Shown: positions 1 through 10,372, numbered from the stretch's first letter. The stretch: 35,465 nt of DNA from DATDAW01 sp036524675 (GCA_036524675.1 DATDBU010000049.1:1-35465), one strand, 5' to 3'. The notes: generated by a model from the letters alone, not told the origin. Program-made: numbers and translations.

Positions 1-501
1 GATTCTGGCAGTTTTTGTAACGAACCGCTCCTGGCCCTCTGCCAGGAGATCATATCCAGGCCCTGCCCAGAAGCCCCAGGGGTAACCGGTTGCCAATTCC
101 CAGCCAAAAGCGATACCCCAGAACATCGGCAAAATTTTCACACTAAGTTCAGCGCTCAAGTCCAGCAGCCCCAGGAGATAATCTTCGGCCCAAGCTTCGA
201 TGGCTGCCGTTGGTTTCCCTGCAATTTCTGCCGGGACGAATGGCTTCACGGTTGGACTTCCCGTCCACGCGCTTGTGTGCACCCAGAACGGACAATGCCC
301 TGAGATTCCATCGAGGAGCAGCCCGTTCGCCTCGAAAGCGTCTTTGATTTCTTTGGCCGAACGAAATTTCCCACCATTCTCCAGCATGAAATTGCTAGGC
401 TGCGCTCCGCTGGCGCCCGATTTTTTGGCGTACACTAGAAATTCGCCCAGAGATTTCGCGCCGTGCTGGGCACCTTCGATGGAGGGGTGATAGATGGACA
501 T
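1..501 (-). CDS. Sugar phosphate isomerase/epimerase-like protein (partial)
   Basis: The gene is open from an ATG at 499-501 to the left edge, 167 codons in frame, so the C-terminal part lies outside the window. The translation begins MSIYHPSIEGAQHG and contains ISGHCPFWVHTSAW and GFWAGPGYDLL. This style fits the xylose-isomerase-like TIM barrel (AP endonuclease 2) family of sugar phosphate isomerases/epimerases, which act in the cytoplasm on keto/aldo sugars. The substrate cannot be told. There is no clear Shine-Dalgarno sequence; the start sits directly after a short repeat block at about 508-537. It follows pilT on the same strand with a 73-base gap and could be in that transcript. The family call is from overall pattern, not from a catalytic signature. 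Confidence 0.75.
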   Translation of the reverse strand, partial: MSIYHPSIEGAQHGAKSLGEFLVYAKKSGASGAQPSNFMLENGGKFRSAKEIKDAFEANGLLLDGISGHCPFWVHTSAWTGSPTVKPFVPAEIAGKPTAAIEAWAEDYLLGLLDLSAELSVKILPMFWGIAFGWELATGYPWGFWAGPGYDLLAEGQERFVTKTARI

Positions 502-507
502 GGGTAA

Positions 508-537
508 GTTTTCAGGATTCAGGGTTCAGTTTTCAGA
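508..537. repeat. Short direct-repeat block (TCAGG/TTCAG units)
   Basis: Imperfect tandem units of the type TTCAGGATTCAGGGTTCAG, with TTTTCAG at both ends, lie between the pilT stop and the start of the isomerase gene. The block resembles simple intergenic repeats seen in large bacterial genomes of this kind. No protein-coding role is seen. Confidence 0.5.
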
Positions 538-574
538 CAGCGGCCGGGTGAATCGGAAAACTGAGATTCAAACC

Positions 575-1699
575 CTATTTCCGCCGCCCTTTGTCGTCCT
601 GTCCCGCGCCGGATGAATTCCCGAGATCCATGTCTTCCGGGGGGAGGAAAGGTTTAAATCGGGCTTTGTCGATGGCTTTCATATAGGCCTCGCGCGGAGG
701 AACATTGCCTCGTTGCAGATGGAACCAGATGGCGTCGTCCATGAACTGCATGCCTTCGCCTTTCCCGGCGACGATGACGTCCTGCAGTTTTTGCGTCGCT
801 CCTTCGCGGATGATCGCCGCGACCGCGCTGTTTGAAACGAGAATTTCGTTAACTGCGACGCGACCGCCCCCCGCTTCAGCGCTTTTTTTAAGCAAAAGCT
901 GGGCGACGACGCCGCGAAGCGACGCGGCAAGCATGGTGCGGACTTGCGCCTGTTGATCCGCTGGAAAGGCGTCGATGAGGCGGTCCACGGTTTTTCTAGC
1001 GTTATTCGTGTGCAAGGTGCCGAAAACCAGAAGGCCCGTTTCCGCAGCGGTGAGGGCGAGAGCAATGGTCTCCAGATCGCGCATTTCGCCCACGAGCACG
1101 ATATCGGCGTCCTCCCGAAGGGCGGCTTTGAGGCCGGCGGGGAACGTGGAAGCGTTCTCGGGGACTTCACGCTGCGTGATGATGCTTTTTTTGTTGGAGT
1201 GCACGAACTCGATCGGCTCTTCGATGGTGATGATATGCCGGCCAAAATTCGTGTTGATGTGATCGATGAGTGCCGCAAGCGTCGTCGATTTGCCGGATCC
1301 GGTTGGACCCGTTACGAGGACAATGCCGCCGCGCAGATTCGCGAATTCTTTGACAACGGGTGGAATCCCAAGCTGTTCCAACGTGGCGATCTTGGTCGGA
1401 ATCAGCCGAAAAACGGCGCCATATCCATTGGCCTGCTTGAGATAATTGCAGCGAAAGCGTGCTTCCTCATTCATCTCATAGGCGAAATCGTAGTCGCCGC
1501 GTTCGAGGAAAATCTGCCAGCCTTTTTCGCTGCAGATTTCATGCAGCATGTATTCGATTTCGTCGTGATCGAGGATCTCTTCACGCACCGGCATGACGTC
1601 GCCGTGAAGCCGGATTTTCGGCGGTTGCCCCTGACCGAGGTGTAAATCGGATGCACCTACGCTAATGAGATACTGAAAAAACGCGTCGATGTAGGGCAT
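575..1699 (-). CDS. pilT: Type IV pilus retraction ATPase PilT
   Basis: This 374-residue protein has the full PilT layout: an N-terminal PAS-like part (1-110) with ASDLHLG at 17-22, Walker A GPTGSGKST at 131-139, an Asp box around HIITIEEPIEF, a Walker B region DIVLVGEMRD at 199-208, and a His box GTLHTNNA near 227. PilT hexamers depolymerise the pilus at the inner membrane and power twitching or DNA uptake. The C-terminal tail is rich in charged residues and Gly/Ser. The ATG at 1699 lies 18 bases after the stop of a second PilT-like gene, so the two are probably co-transcribed. No pilin or PilB gene is in the window. PilU is the alternative name, but the motifs fit PilT. Confidence 0.93.
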   Translation of the reverse strand: MPYIDAFFQYLISVGASDLHLGQGQPPKIRLHGDVMPVREEILDHDEIEYMLHEICSEKGWQIFLERGDYDFAYEMNEEARFRCNYLKQANGYGAVFRLIPTKIATLEQLGIPPVVKEFANLRGGIVLVTGPTGSGKSTTLAALIDHINTNFGRHIITIEEPIEFVHSNKKSIITQREVPENASTFPAGLKAALREDADIVLVGEMRDLETIALALTAAETGLLVFGTLHTNNARKTVDRLIDAFPADQQAQVRTMLAASLRGVVAQLLLKKSAEAGGGRVAVNEILVSNSAVAAIIREGATQKLQDVIVAGKGEGMQFMDDAIWFHLQRGNVPPREAYMKAIDKARFKPFLPPEDMDLGNSSGAGQDDKGRRK

Positions 1700-1717
1700 G
1701 GTAAGAATTTTTTCAGG

Positions 1718-2812
1718 TCACGAGTACTGGGCGACCTGCGCGCGAAGGATTTGTTTTTGTTCGCCGCGAGCCATGAGTTCCTCCGTGGAAATGATGCGCT
1801 TTTGCCAAAGCTCGAGCAGGGCGTCGTCCATCAGTTTCATGCCGAGTTTCCGCCCTGTTTGAATGATACCGGGGAGCATGAAGGTCTTTGCCTCGCGAAT
1901 GACGTTACCGACGGCTGGGGTGTTGACTAGGATTTCCATGGCGAGCGCACGCCCGTTGCCGTCAGCACGCGGGACGAGCTGCTGCGAGATGATGCCGCGC
2001 AATGACTCGGAGACCATCGTGCGGATTTGATCGCGTTGATCGTTCGGGAAAACGTCGAGGAGGCGGTCCAGGGTTCGCGCGGCATTTGCCGTGTGGAGGG
2101 TGCCAAGCACTAGGTGGCCGGTTTCCGAAGCCGTAATCGCGAGTGAAATTGTTTCCAGGTCACGCATTTCACCAACCATGATGACATCCGGATCTTCACG
2201 GAGCGCACCGCGGAGGGCTGCGGCGAACGATTTCGTATGCGTAAACACTTCGCGCTGAGTGATGTGACAGCCTTTTGGCGAGAAAATGTATTCGATGGGG
2301 TCCTCGAGCGTGATGATGTGGTCGTGGCGATCCTGATTGATCTGCTCGATGAGCGCTGCAAGCGTCGTGGATTTGCCGGAACCCACGCAGCCCGTCACCA
2401 GAACGAGACCGTTATGGTATTGCGTCAGCAGTTTCAGCGACTGCGGCAACCCGATCTCATCCATGGTCCGCACTTTCGAGTTGATGATGCGAAAAACCAG
2501 GTCGATGCCCAAACGCTGTCGGACGATGCTGGTGCGGAAACGCCCATGGGCGTTTGCGTAGGCAAAATCGACGTCGCCGCGCTCGTCGAGGTGACGTTTT
2601 TGTTCCGGGGTGAGAAAACCTTCGATGAGCTTTGCGGTGTCTGCCGCAGCCAATCGCGGTGCCTGTAGCCACATGGGCTCGAGGACGCCAAATCGGCGCC
2701 AAATCGGCGGGCTGTTGACACCGAGATGGATGTCCGACGCACCGGATTCAACGCCCATAAACAGGTATTGATCGATGTGTGCAGGGGGGGACGCTTCCGG
2801 GGAGTGTTGCAC
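1718..2812 (-). CDS. Second PilT/PilU-family ATPase
   Basis: This 364-residue protein is a paralogue of the next gene. It has ASDIHLG near 25-31, Walker A GCVGSGKST at 141-149, HIITLEDPIEY, a Walker B region with VGEMRDLETI, and GTLHTANAARTLDRLLDVF. It is expected to be a cytoplasmic retraction ATPase of the type IV pilus. Tandem pilT and pilU are common, and the second copy usually assists the first. The Walker A loop differs from its neighbour (CV in place of PT) but keeps the P-loop GSGKST. The best start is GTG at 2810-2812, since no ATG lies upstream in frame near the conserved N terminus; no good ribosome binding site is seen. It is first in the pair and diverges from the plus-strand gene at 2994. 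Confidence 0.9.
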   Translation of the reverse strand: MQHSPEASPPAHIDQYLFMGVESGASDIHLGVNSPPIWRRFGVLEPMWLQAPRLAAADTAKLIEGFLTPEQKRHLDERGDVDFAYANAHGRFRTSIVRQRLGIDLVFRIINSKVRTMDEIGLPQSLKLLTQYHNGLVLVTGCVGSGKSTTLAALIEQINQDRHDHIITLEDPIEYIFSPKGCHITQREVFTHTKSFAAALRGALREDPDVIMVGEMRDLETISLAITASETGHLVLGTLHTANAARTLDRLLDVFPNDQRDQIRTMVSESLRGIISQQLVPRADGNGRALAMEILVNTPAVGNVIREAKTFMLPGIIQTGRKLGMKLMDDALLELWQKRIISTEELMARGEQKQILRAQVAQYS

Positions 2813-2993
2813 GGTTCTGGGAGAGAAAGGCTAAATAACGGGGCAAACGTTCGCAGACTGTACCCGCGCATTTTGCATTTTGAAGGAAAAAGTTGCGGAC
2901 CGAACCGTCTGTCGCCCATCATGAATGGTGACTTTATTCCACCGCATCCGCCGAAGAGCTGAGTCGCGATACTTACAGACCTGAAACGAAGCC

Positions 2994-3800
2994 ATGTCCA
3001 TACCACTCGAAGACGGCTATACAGATATCATCGCCAAGGCGCAGCGCGGATCGGGGATTGCTGACAGCCAGCTGGCAGCAAAATCTGGTGTGAGTTTGGA
3101 GGATGTTAAGGTCCTAAAAAGCGGGAAGATTTCGGAGCCGGTAATTTTGGCGGTTGCCGAAGCATTGCATTTGAAACCGACGGCATTATTGGCTCTTGCG
3201 ACTGGAAAATATAGGCCGGATGTCGCCGAGCCAGAGGGATTGGCGATGTTCACAACGCCGTATTCCGATATGACGGTGAACGCATATCTCGTGTGGGATG
3301 CTGCAACAAAAGAGGCTGTGGCTTTCGATTCCGGAGCCGATGCCACGGCAATGCTGCATTTCATTGTGTCGAACGGCCTCCGGCTGACGGCGGTTTTATT
3401 AACGCATTCGCACGGCGATCACGTATTCGATCTCGACCGGCTCACAGAGAAAACCGGAGCGGCTGCGTTTGTCCCGGAGCAGGAATCGGTACCGGGAGCG
3501 ACTCCATTTGCACAGGGGCGAACGTTTCGTGCAGGAAAACTGAAGATTGCGAGTGTGCTGACCAACGGCCATTCGCTTGGCGGGACGACATATGTCGTGG
3601 ATGGCCTGGCGGTTCCAGTAGCCGTTGTCGGCGATTCGATGTTTGCCGGTTCAATGGGCGGCGCGGCGAATGCCTACCAGTTGGCGTTGCGAAACAATCT
3701 GGAAAAAATCCTGTCGCTGCGTCCGGAAACGGTGATTTGTCCAGGGCACGGCCCACTGACTACGGTGGCGCTGGAACGGGAAAACAACCCGTTTTTTTAA
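2994..3800 (+). CDS. HTH-metallo-beta-lactamase fusion hydrolase
   Basis: This 268-residue protein has two parts. Residues 9-65 look like a Cro/CI-type helix-turn-helix (DSQLAAKSGVSLEDVKVLKSG). Residues 80-268 form a metallo-beta-lactamase fold with the zinc ligands THSHGDH (H138, H140, D142, H143), H193, D214 and H252 in CPGHGP. The hydrolase part is closest in style to glyoxalase II or persulfide dioxygenase-like enzymes, which act on thioesters or glutathione conjugates. All metal ligands are present, so activity is likely; the substrate is unknown. The ATG at 2994 gives a complete HTH. The HTH may bind DNA or may be a degenerate accessory domain. The gene diverges from the two pilT genes across about 180 bases, which must hold both promoters. 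Confidence 0.85.
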   Translation: MSIPLEDGYTDIIAKAQRGSGIADSQLAAKSGVSLEDVKVLKSGKISEPVILAVAEALHLKPTALLALATGKYRPDVAEPEGLAMFTTPYSDMTVNAYLVWDAATKEAVAFDSGADATAMLHFIVSNGLRLTAVLLTHSHGDHVFDLDRLTEKTGAAAFVPEQESVPGATPFAQGRTFRAGKLKIASVLTNGHSLGGTTYVVDGLAVPVAVVGDSMFAGSMGGAANAYQLALRNNLEKILSLRPETVICPGHGPLTTVALERENNPFF

Positions 3801-3831
3801 AGGCAGAAGGCGGAATGCAGAAGGCAGAAGC
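3800..3831. repeat. Short repeat block with GGCAGAAG(G) units
   Basis: AGGCAGAAGG, GGAATGCAG and AAGGCAGAAG units begin right at the stop codon of the preceding hydrolase gene. The same GCAGAAGGCAGAA word is found in reverse complement at 14502-14518, also abutting a stop codon. It is probably a non-coding spreading repeat. Confidence 0.6.
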
Positions 3832-3916
3832 GGTGAACCGAAGGAGCCCGCACGCCGCAAAGGCCGCCGCCATGTATACGGCGCAGAACGTCGAATTCGG
3901 GCAGAAGCAATACGTC

Positions 3917-4216
3917 TTAACGGCGAAGAAATCGGACTTCGGCCTGCAAACGCTCGACCTCATTCAAGAGATCTAGGGCCATCTTGATTCCCGTTAAATT
4001 GAGGCCGTAACCGGCACGCAGGCGCTGGATGCGCCGTAGCACGCGAATGGCATCGTCATCGAAGTAGTAGGCACCCGCTTCATCTATGACGGGGACGACC
4101 AGGCCATGCTTGGAATAAACGAGAATCGCGTGCCGAGACATTTCGGCGAGACGTGCCGTCACGTCGAGCGTGTAAAGAATGTTTGGGTTGGGCTCAAATA
4201 ACTGGATAATGTTCAT
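3917..4216 (-). CDS. cbpM: Chaperone modulator CbpM (MerR-like)
   Basis: This is a 99-residue protein beginning MNIIQLFEPNPNILYTLDV, with a MerR-like winged helix (TARLAEMSRHAILVYSKHG), the conserved YYFDDDAIRVLRRIQRLR and a C-terminal coiled part. The length matches CbpM, a small protein that binds the J domain of CbpA and inhibits it. It is last in a chaperone operon behind cbpA, which supports the call. The open frame extends upstream to 4477, but that part is the other frame of a thioredoxin remnant; the ATG at 4214-4216 is the proper start and overlaps the stop of that remnant as ATGA. An HspR-like DNA-binding repressor is the alternative. Confidence 0.85.
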   Translation of the reverse strand: MNIIQLFEPNPNILYTLDVTARLAEMSRHAILVYSKHGLVVPVIDEAGAYYFDDDAIRVLRRIQRLRAGYGLNLTGIKMALDLLNEVERLQAEVRFLRR

Positions 4217-4467
4217 GGGAGGTTTCGGTTTAGCATGCTCTTTGGCTCCCACCCTCCCTTGAACAATATCCATGGTGGGAATGGCGCGAACCTGAAATCG
4301 GGCTCCCAAGGCGGGGAGGTTTCGGAGTTCACCTTGGCCACCACCCATTCTCCGGCACCCTGCGCAGAAACTTTCTCGGATTCCGGTGCCACCATCCGGC
4401 ACGGGCCGTACCAAGGAGCCCAAAAGTCGGCCAACACGGGCAAGGCCGGCTCGAAAGCGACGTTCAT
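4213..4467 (-). pseudogene. Decayed thioredoxin ORF between cbpA and cbpM
   Basis: The 84-codon ORF reads PVLADFWAPWYGPCRMVAP, clearly the thioredoxin active-site region, but the first catalytic cysteine is Tyr (WYGPC instead of WCGPC). After AKVNSE the thioredoxin signal moves to another frame (NLPALGARFQVRAIPT) for about 17 residues, then seems to return to the first frame as ILFKGG. This suggests a one-base loss (GAAAACC to GAAACC) followed by a one-base gain. The C-terminal quarter of the fold is missing. The start overlaps the cbpA stop as ATGA (4464-4467), and its stop overlaps the cbpM start as ATGA (4213-4216). It is probably inactive as a redox enzyme. The open frame may persist for translational coupling. 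Sequencing error could explain a frameshift but not the Tyr. Confidence 0.8.
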
Positions 4468-5459
4468 GGTTCATCACGAGGGTTAAACTGCGAAACGTGG
4501 CCCAGTTTCTCCCAAAGGTCGCGTTCCTCAGAAGTGACCTGCGATGGCAATCGCACGTTCACGACGACATAGAGATCGCCGCGTTCACCGCTTTTGCCTT
4601 TTGGCAGGCCCTGCCCGCGTACGCGAAACTGCTGGCCGTTGTTGCTCCCTGAGGGGATGCGCACTTTCACTTGACCGCCCCCGAGCGCGGGCACTAGCGG
4701 GGTGACGCCGAGCACTCCCTCCCAAGGCGCGAGCGCCAAATCGTAATAGAGGTCGGCGCCACGAGCGCGAAAATCGGGGTGTGCGGCGAAACGGACCCGC
4801 AGGTAGAGATCGCCCGCCGGGCCGCCGCCCAAGCCTTGCCCACCCTTGCCGCGAACGCGAATCGCCTGGCCGTCGTGCACGCCAATCGGGATGTGGACCT
4901 TGATGGTGTCGGTTTCGGTTTGTCCCGTCGTCGGGTTCACCCGTTGGAGGGAGATGGTCCTTGTCGAACCCTTCCGAACTTCATCGAGCGTGACTACGAT
5001 ATCGCCTTCAATGTCCGACCCGGGTATCGAGAACCCCGGCTCCTCCGCCTCCTCTGGCGCGCCGCGGCCGCCCCGAAACATCTCCTCGAAATCGCGCGAA
5101 CGTCCGCCGCCAAAGAACTGGCCGTAGAAATCGCTGAAGCCGGTACCTCCGAAATGATGCTCCTGTTGCGCGGCGCCATTTCCACCGGCGGTCCTGTTCT
5201 GCCATTCGGGAGGCGGCTGAAATTCACCTTCCTTCCAGCGCGCGCCGAGTCGGTCGTATTTCTTCCTTGTCTCCGGGTCGCCGAGAACTTCATAGGCTTC
5301 ATTGATCTCCTTGAATTTTTCCTCCGCGGCTTTCTTATCCTTCGCGATATCGGGATGATGCTTCTTCGCTTGGGTGCGAAAAGCTTTCTTAATCTCTTCC
5401 TCGGTAGCATCACGCGCGACACCCAGCGTGGCGTAGTAGTCCTGGAATTCAACCGGCAT
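4464..5459 (-). CDS. cbpA: CbpA-type DnaJ co-chaperone
   Basis: This 331-residue Hsp40 has an N-terminal J domain (8-71) with the HPD motif at 35-37, a Gly/Phe-rich linker (GGTGFSDFYGQFFGGGR), and two C-terminal substrate-binding barrels (about 150-320). There is no CxxCxGxG zinc finger, which makes it CbpA rather than DnaJ. It stimulates DnaK ATPase and delivers clients in the cytoplasm. The start at 5457-5459 overlaps the end of grpE by 11 bases and has a good ribosome binding site (GGAAGG) inside the grpE end. The stop overlaps the start of the thioredoxin remnant. The trailing cbpM encodes its likely inhibitor. The dnaK gene itself is not in the window. Confidence 0.93.
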   Translation of the reverse strand: MPVEFQDYYATLGVARDATEEEIKKAFRTQAKKHHPDIAKDKKAAEEKFKEINEAYEVLGDPETRKKYDRLGARWKEGEFQPPPEWQNRTAGGNGAAQQEHHFGGTGFSDFYGQFFGGGRSRDFEEMFRGGRGAPEEAEEPGFSIPGSDIEGDIVVTLDEVRKGSTRTISLQRVNPTTGQTETDTIKVHIPIGVHDGQAIRVRGKGGQGLGGGPAGDLYLRVRFAAHPDFRARGADLYYDLALAPWEGVLGVTPLVPALGGGQVKVRIPSGSNNGQQFRVRGQGLPKGKSGERGDLYVVVNVRLPSQVTSEERDLWEKLGHVSQFNPRDEP

Positions 5460-5976
5460 GGCGATGACCTTCCGCGCGATCGCGATCGTTGACGATCACT
5501 TTAGCCGGACGCAGGACTTGGTTGCCATGGCGATACCCACGCTGGAAGACTTCGAGAACGACTCCGTCTGGCTGGGAGGGATCGCGGCGTGCCGCCAGGG
5601 CTTCCTGGCGATGCGGGTCGAATGGCTGGCCAAGCGCGTCGTCGGCCTCGATGCTGTGCTTGCGCAGGAGCTGCTGCAATTGTTGAAGCGTTATCTGCAG
5701 ACCTTCGCGAAGCTGGTCATGCGAGCTCTCCGCGTTGAGCGCACGCTCAAGGTTATCGATGACCGGCAGCAGCTCGCTTATGAAGGCCTCTTTTTGCGCC
5801 GCGGCGCGGCGATCGGTTTCCCGCGCAGTGCGCCGCCGAAAATTGTCGAAGTCAGCCGCGAGGCGTAGGTAGCGCTCCTTCAGCGCGGCCGGTTCATCCG
5901 GCTTCTCCACCGCCGTGGGCTTCGAGCCACCGGTGGCTTGGGCGGCGCTTGGAACATACTCGGATTCCGGGGTCAT
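5449..5976 (-). CDS. grpE: Nucleotide exchange factor GrpE
   Basis: This 175-residue protein has an unstructured N terminus, the long GrpE helix with the core LKERYLRLAADFDNFRRRT, and a C-terminal beta part (QPFDPHRQEALAARRD followed by HGNQVLRPAKVIV). GrpE dimers release ADP from DnaK. Length and motif order are normal for the family. The ATG at 5974-5976 overlaps the TGA of a small upstream ORF as ATGA, so translation is probably coupled. The 3' end overlaps cbpA. It is probably a second, stress-linked grpE, since it travels with cbpA and cbpM rather than with dnaK. Confidence 0.9.
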   Translation of the reverse strand: MTPESEYVPSAAQATGGSKPTAVEKPDEPAALKERYLRLAADFDNFRRRTARETDRRAAAQKEAFISELLPVIDNLERALNAESSHDQLREGLQITLQQLQQLLRKHSIEADDALGQPFDPHRQEALAARRDPSQPDGVVLEVFQRGYRHGNQVLRPAKVIVNDRDRAEGHRHAG

Positions 5977-6137
5977 GGCCGCCGCTCCGGTTCGAGAGTG
6001 TTTCTGTTCCCAGAGGCGATGATGTTCGCCGTGGCGATGTCATCGGACATCGAAAAGATTTGGTCACCGTGGGCATCCAACATCAGGTGATAATCCCGCA
6101 AGATTTTATCCGTCATGTGGAAGTGCAAAATTTTCAT
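5973..6137 (-). CDS. 54-residue protein upstream of grpE
   Basis: A 54-codon ORF begins MKILHFHMTDKILRDYHL and ends NTLEPERRP. Its TGA overlaps the grpE ATG as ATGA. An AGGT element lies about 6 bases before the ATG, and a promoter-like pair of boxes sits just upstream. It has no signal peptide or membrane segment and I do not recognise a family. The tight coupling suggests it is translated and is the first gene of the chaperone operon. It may be a leader peptide or a small stress protein; a degraded Hsp20 or other gene cannot be excluded. Confidence 0.55.
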   Translation of the reverse strand: MKILHFHMTDKILRDYHLMLDAHGDQIFSMSDDIATANIIASGNRNTLEPERRP

Positions 6138-6156
6138 ATTAACCTAAATCGCCAAC

Positions 6157-6184
6157 GTTATCAGCCAAGAGTTAGCGCAAACAA
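6157..6184 (-). promoter_or_regulatory. Candidate promoter of the grpE-cbpA-cbpM operon
   Basis: On the minus strand TTGTTT (6179-6184) and GATAAC (6157-6162) are spaced by 16 bases, close to sigma-70 boxes. They lie about 20 bases before the first ORF of the operon. No CIRCE element or clear heat-shock sigma site was seen. The call is by eye only. Confidence 0.4.
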
Positions 6185-6280
6185 TCATAAGCACCTCCGG
6201 TGAGGGATCCGAAAGGACAGTGGTTCTGACCTTGGTGGACGCTGGTTATTTGAGGTGCATTTTAAGCATCTCGGGGGGGT

Positions 6281-6457
6281 CTAATGCAATGCATTCTTGA
6301 CACCAGGAGCTTCACTCAAGGCATTGAAAGGTTCGAGATTGTCTTCGTGATCAACGACGAAGCTCTGCCATTGCGCTGCAAGCTGAAGCAGCTTCTTGCC
6401 AGGCAAAATTAAATCGAGTTTCTGCGGAAGATTCCGTTTGGACTGGCGAACCCGCAT
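6281..6457 (-). CDS. Possible 58-residue ORF in the fdh upstream gap
   Basis: A 58-codon frame begins MRVRQSKRNLPQKLDLILPG and ends with SEAPGVKNALH. Its composition looks like a real soluble protein, and an in-frame stop lies 12 bases before the ATG. There is no Shine-Dalgarno sequence. The rest of the gap from 6138 to 6804 holds the grpE promoter, a GAGGTGC inverted repeat (6191-6197/6252-6258) and the fdh leader, with no other gene I can support. This could be a small gene or the 3' end of a decayed larger one. Confidence 0.3.
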   Translation of the reverse strand: MRVRQSKRNLPQKLDLILPGKKLLQLAAQWQSFVVDHEDNLEPFNALSEAPGVKNALH

Positions 6458-6792
6458 CGGTGCAGGTTACTCGGTTTGGCATCACCACCGTACCATTCCT
6501 AGCGCTTCTCACTGCCCGGTTCACTCATCCAATAATAACCGTCAAGAACGCCGCTCCGTTCCTAGCTCTGTTACCGCTGGCATCGTCCCAGTTCTCCGGC
6601 GAAATTCAGGGCGTTCGCGCATGGGGCGTCCGCACTGTCCGCGATTTTATCGCGTTGCCTGGCGAAGACGCCTGTGAATCGTTGGGATCCGGAGCCGCCG
6701 ATATGGGCGTGCCGATCCAATCAAAAAGGCGTCTTGAACTAGGGATTGTTCGCCAAAAAACTTTTTCAGAACTAAAATCGACTCAACGACGC

Positions 6793-6798
6793 AGGAGA
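6793..6798 (+). promoter_or_regulatory. Ribosome binding site that fixes the fdh start
   Basis: AGGAGA lies 6 bases before the ATG at 6805. The open frame extends to 6460, but that 115-residue extension has no family features, whereas residue 1 at 6805 begins the 2Fe-2S ferredoxin domain. The site therefore decides the start. Confidence 0.8.
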
Positions 6799-6804
6799 TT
6801 TTTC

Positions 6805-9777
<2,973 letters not shown>

Positions 9778-9786
9778 GGAGACCAT

Positions 9787-10254
9787 ATGGCCGCACCCAT
9801 TGTCCTGAATCTCCCGCCCCAAGACCCGCGCGAGGCGCTTTATCGCCGGCTGGAAAACGCGCCCAAGGAGCACGCCGAGGCGCTCCTCGCCGCATGCGAC
9901 ATCCTGCAGGGACTCCACGACCGCGGCCTCCTCGAGCTGGCCAAGGGCGCGCTCGGTTCCAGCGAAAAAGTCCTGCAAATCGCCGTCGACGCGGTCAACA
10001 CACCGGAGGCCATTGGCGCCATTCGCCGCGGCATCATTCTGGCCAAGCTCGCCAACACGGTCGACCCCGGCCTGCTCGAAGGCTTGGAGCGCGCGGTTCC
10101 GGAGGGACTCGCCGAAGCCGCCAGGCCAAGGCCCATGGGGGTGTTCTCCATCCTGAAGAAGCTGGTCAGTCGCGACTCGCGCCGCGTCTTCGTTGCCGCG
10201 GCCTGCATCCTGGAGTCGCTGGGCAAAAGCCTCGCCTCCGCGAAAGCAAAGTGA
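9787..10254 (+). CDS. DUF1641 partner of the formate dehydrogenase-like enzyme
   Basis: This 155-residue protein begins MAAPIVLNLPPQDPREAL and continues with helices (LLAACDILQGLHDRGLLEL, VLQIAVDAVNTPEAIGAIRR), which is the DUF1641 pattern. Members often follow YrhE-type formate dehydrogenases (YrhD in Bacillus). The role is unknown; it may be an assembly or stability factor. The ATG follows the fdh stop by 9 bases. Its ribosome binding site AAGGAG (9776-9781) overlaps that stop codon, so the two genes form one operon. No cysteines suited for a cluster and no membrane segment are seen. Confidence 0.8.
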   Translation: MAAPIVLNLPPQDPREALYRRLENAPKEHAEALLAACDILQGLHDRGLLELAKGALGSSEKVLQIAVDAVNTPEAIGAIRRGIILAKLANTVDPGLLEGLERAVPEGLAEAARPRPMGVFSILKKLVSRDSRRVFVAAACILESLGKSLASAKAK

Positions 10255-10275
10255 AGTGGATCAGCTCGTGGACCT

Positions 10276-10305
10276 GTGCCCAAATTTTTCGAAAATTTGC
10301 GGCAC
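10276..10305. terminator. Hairpin between convergent genes, likely bidirectional terminator
   Basis: GTGCC then CAAATTTT pairs with AAAATTTG then GGCAC, with a TCG loop and one bulged base (10300). The stem is 13 pairs. It lies between the end of the DUF1641 gene (plus) and the end of the coiled-coil gene (minus). The A/T-rich inner stem supplies T runs on both strands, although they are inside the stem, so efficiency is uncertain. Confidence 0.55.
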
Positions 10306-10372
10306 CCGACTTCCAAGCACATGGCGCCCACCAGCATAGGCGCCTGCGCTATCGACCTATTCGAGAAGGAAC

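Noticed and set aside
944..1645. Plus-strand ORF of 233 codons antisense to pilT
   Set aside because: It is the complement of a highly conserved ATPase gene and shows no family features.
4217..4477. Upstream extension of cbpM to a 186-residue protein
   Set aside because: The extension is the alternative frame of the thioredoxin remnant; the CbpM family begins at the ATG at 4216.
6294..6318. CTTGA...TCAAG inverted repeat resembling the HAIR element bound by HspR
   Set aside because: The arms are 15 bases apart instead of the 11 of the HAIR consensus, and the site is about 160 bases upstream of the operon, beyond the likely promoter.
6460..6804. N-terminal extension of the formate dehydrogenase-like ORF by 115 residues
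   Set aside because: The extension has no family features and no ribosome binding site, while AGGAGA stands 6 bases before the ATG at 6805, where the ferredoxin domain begins.
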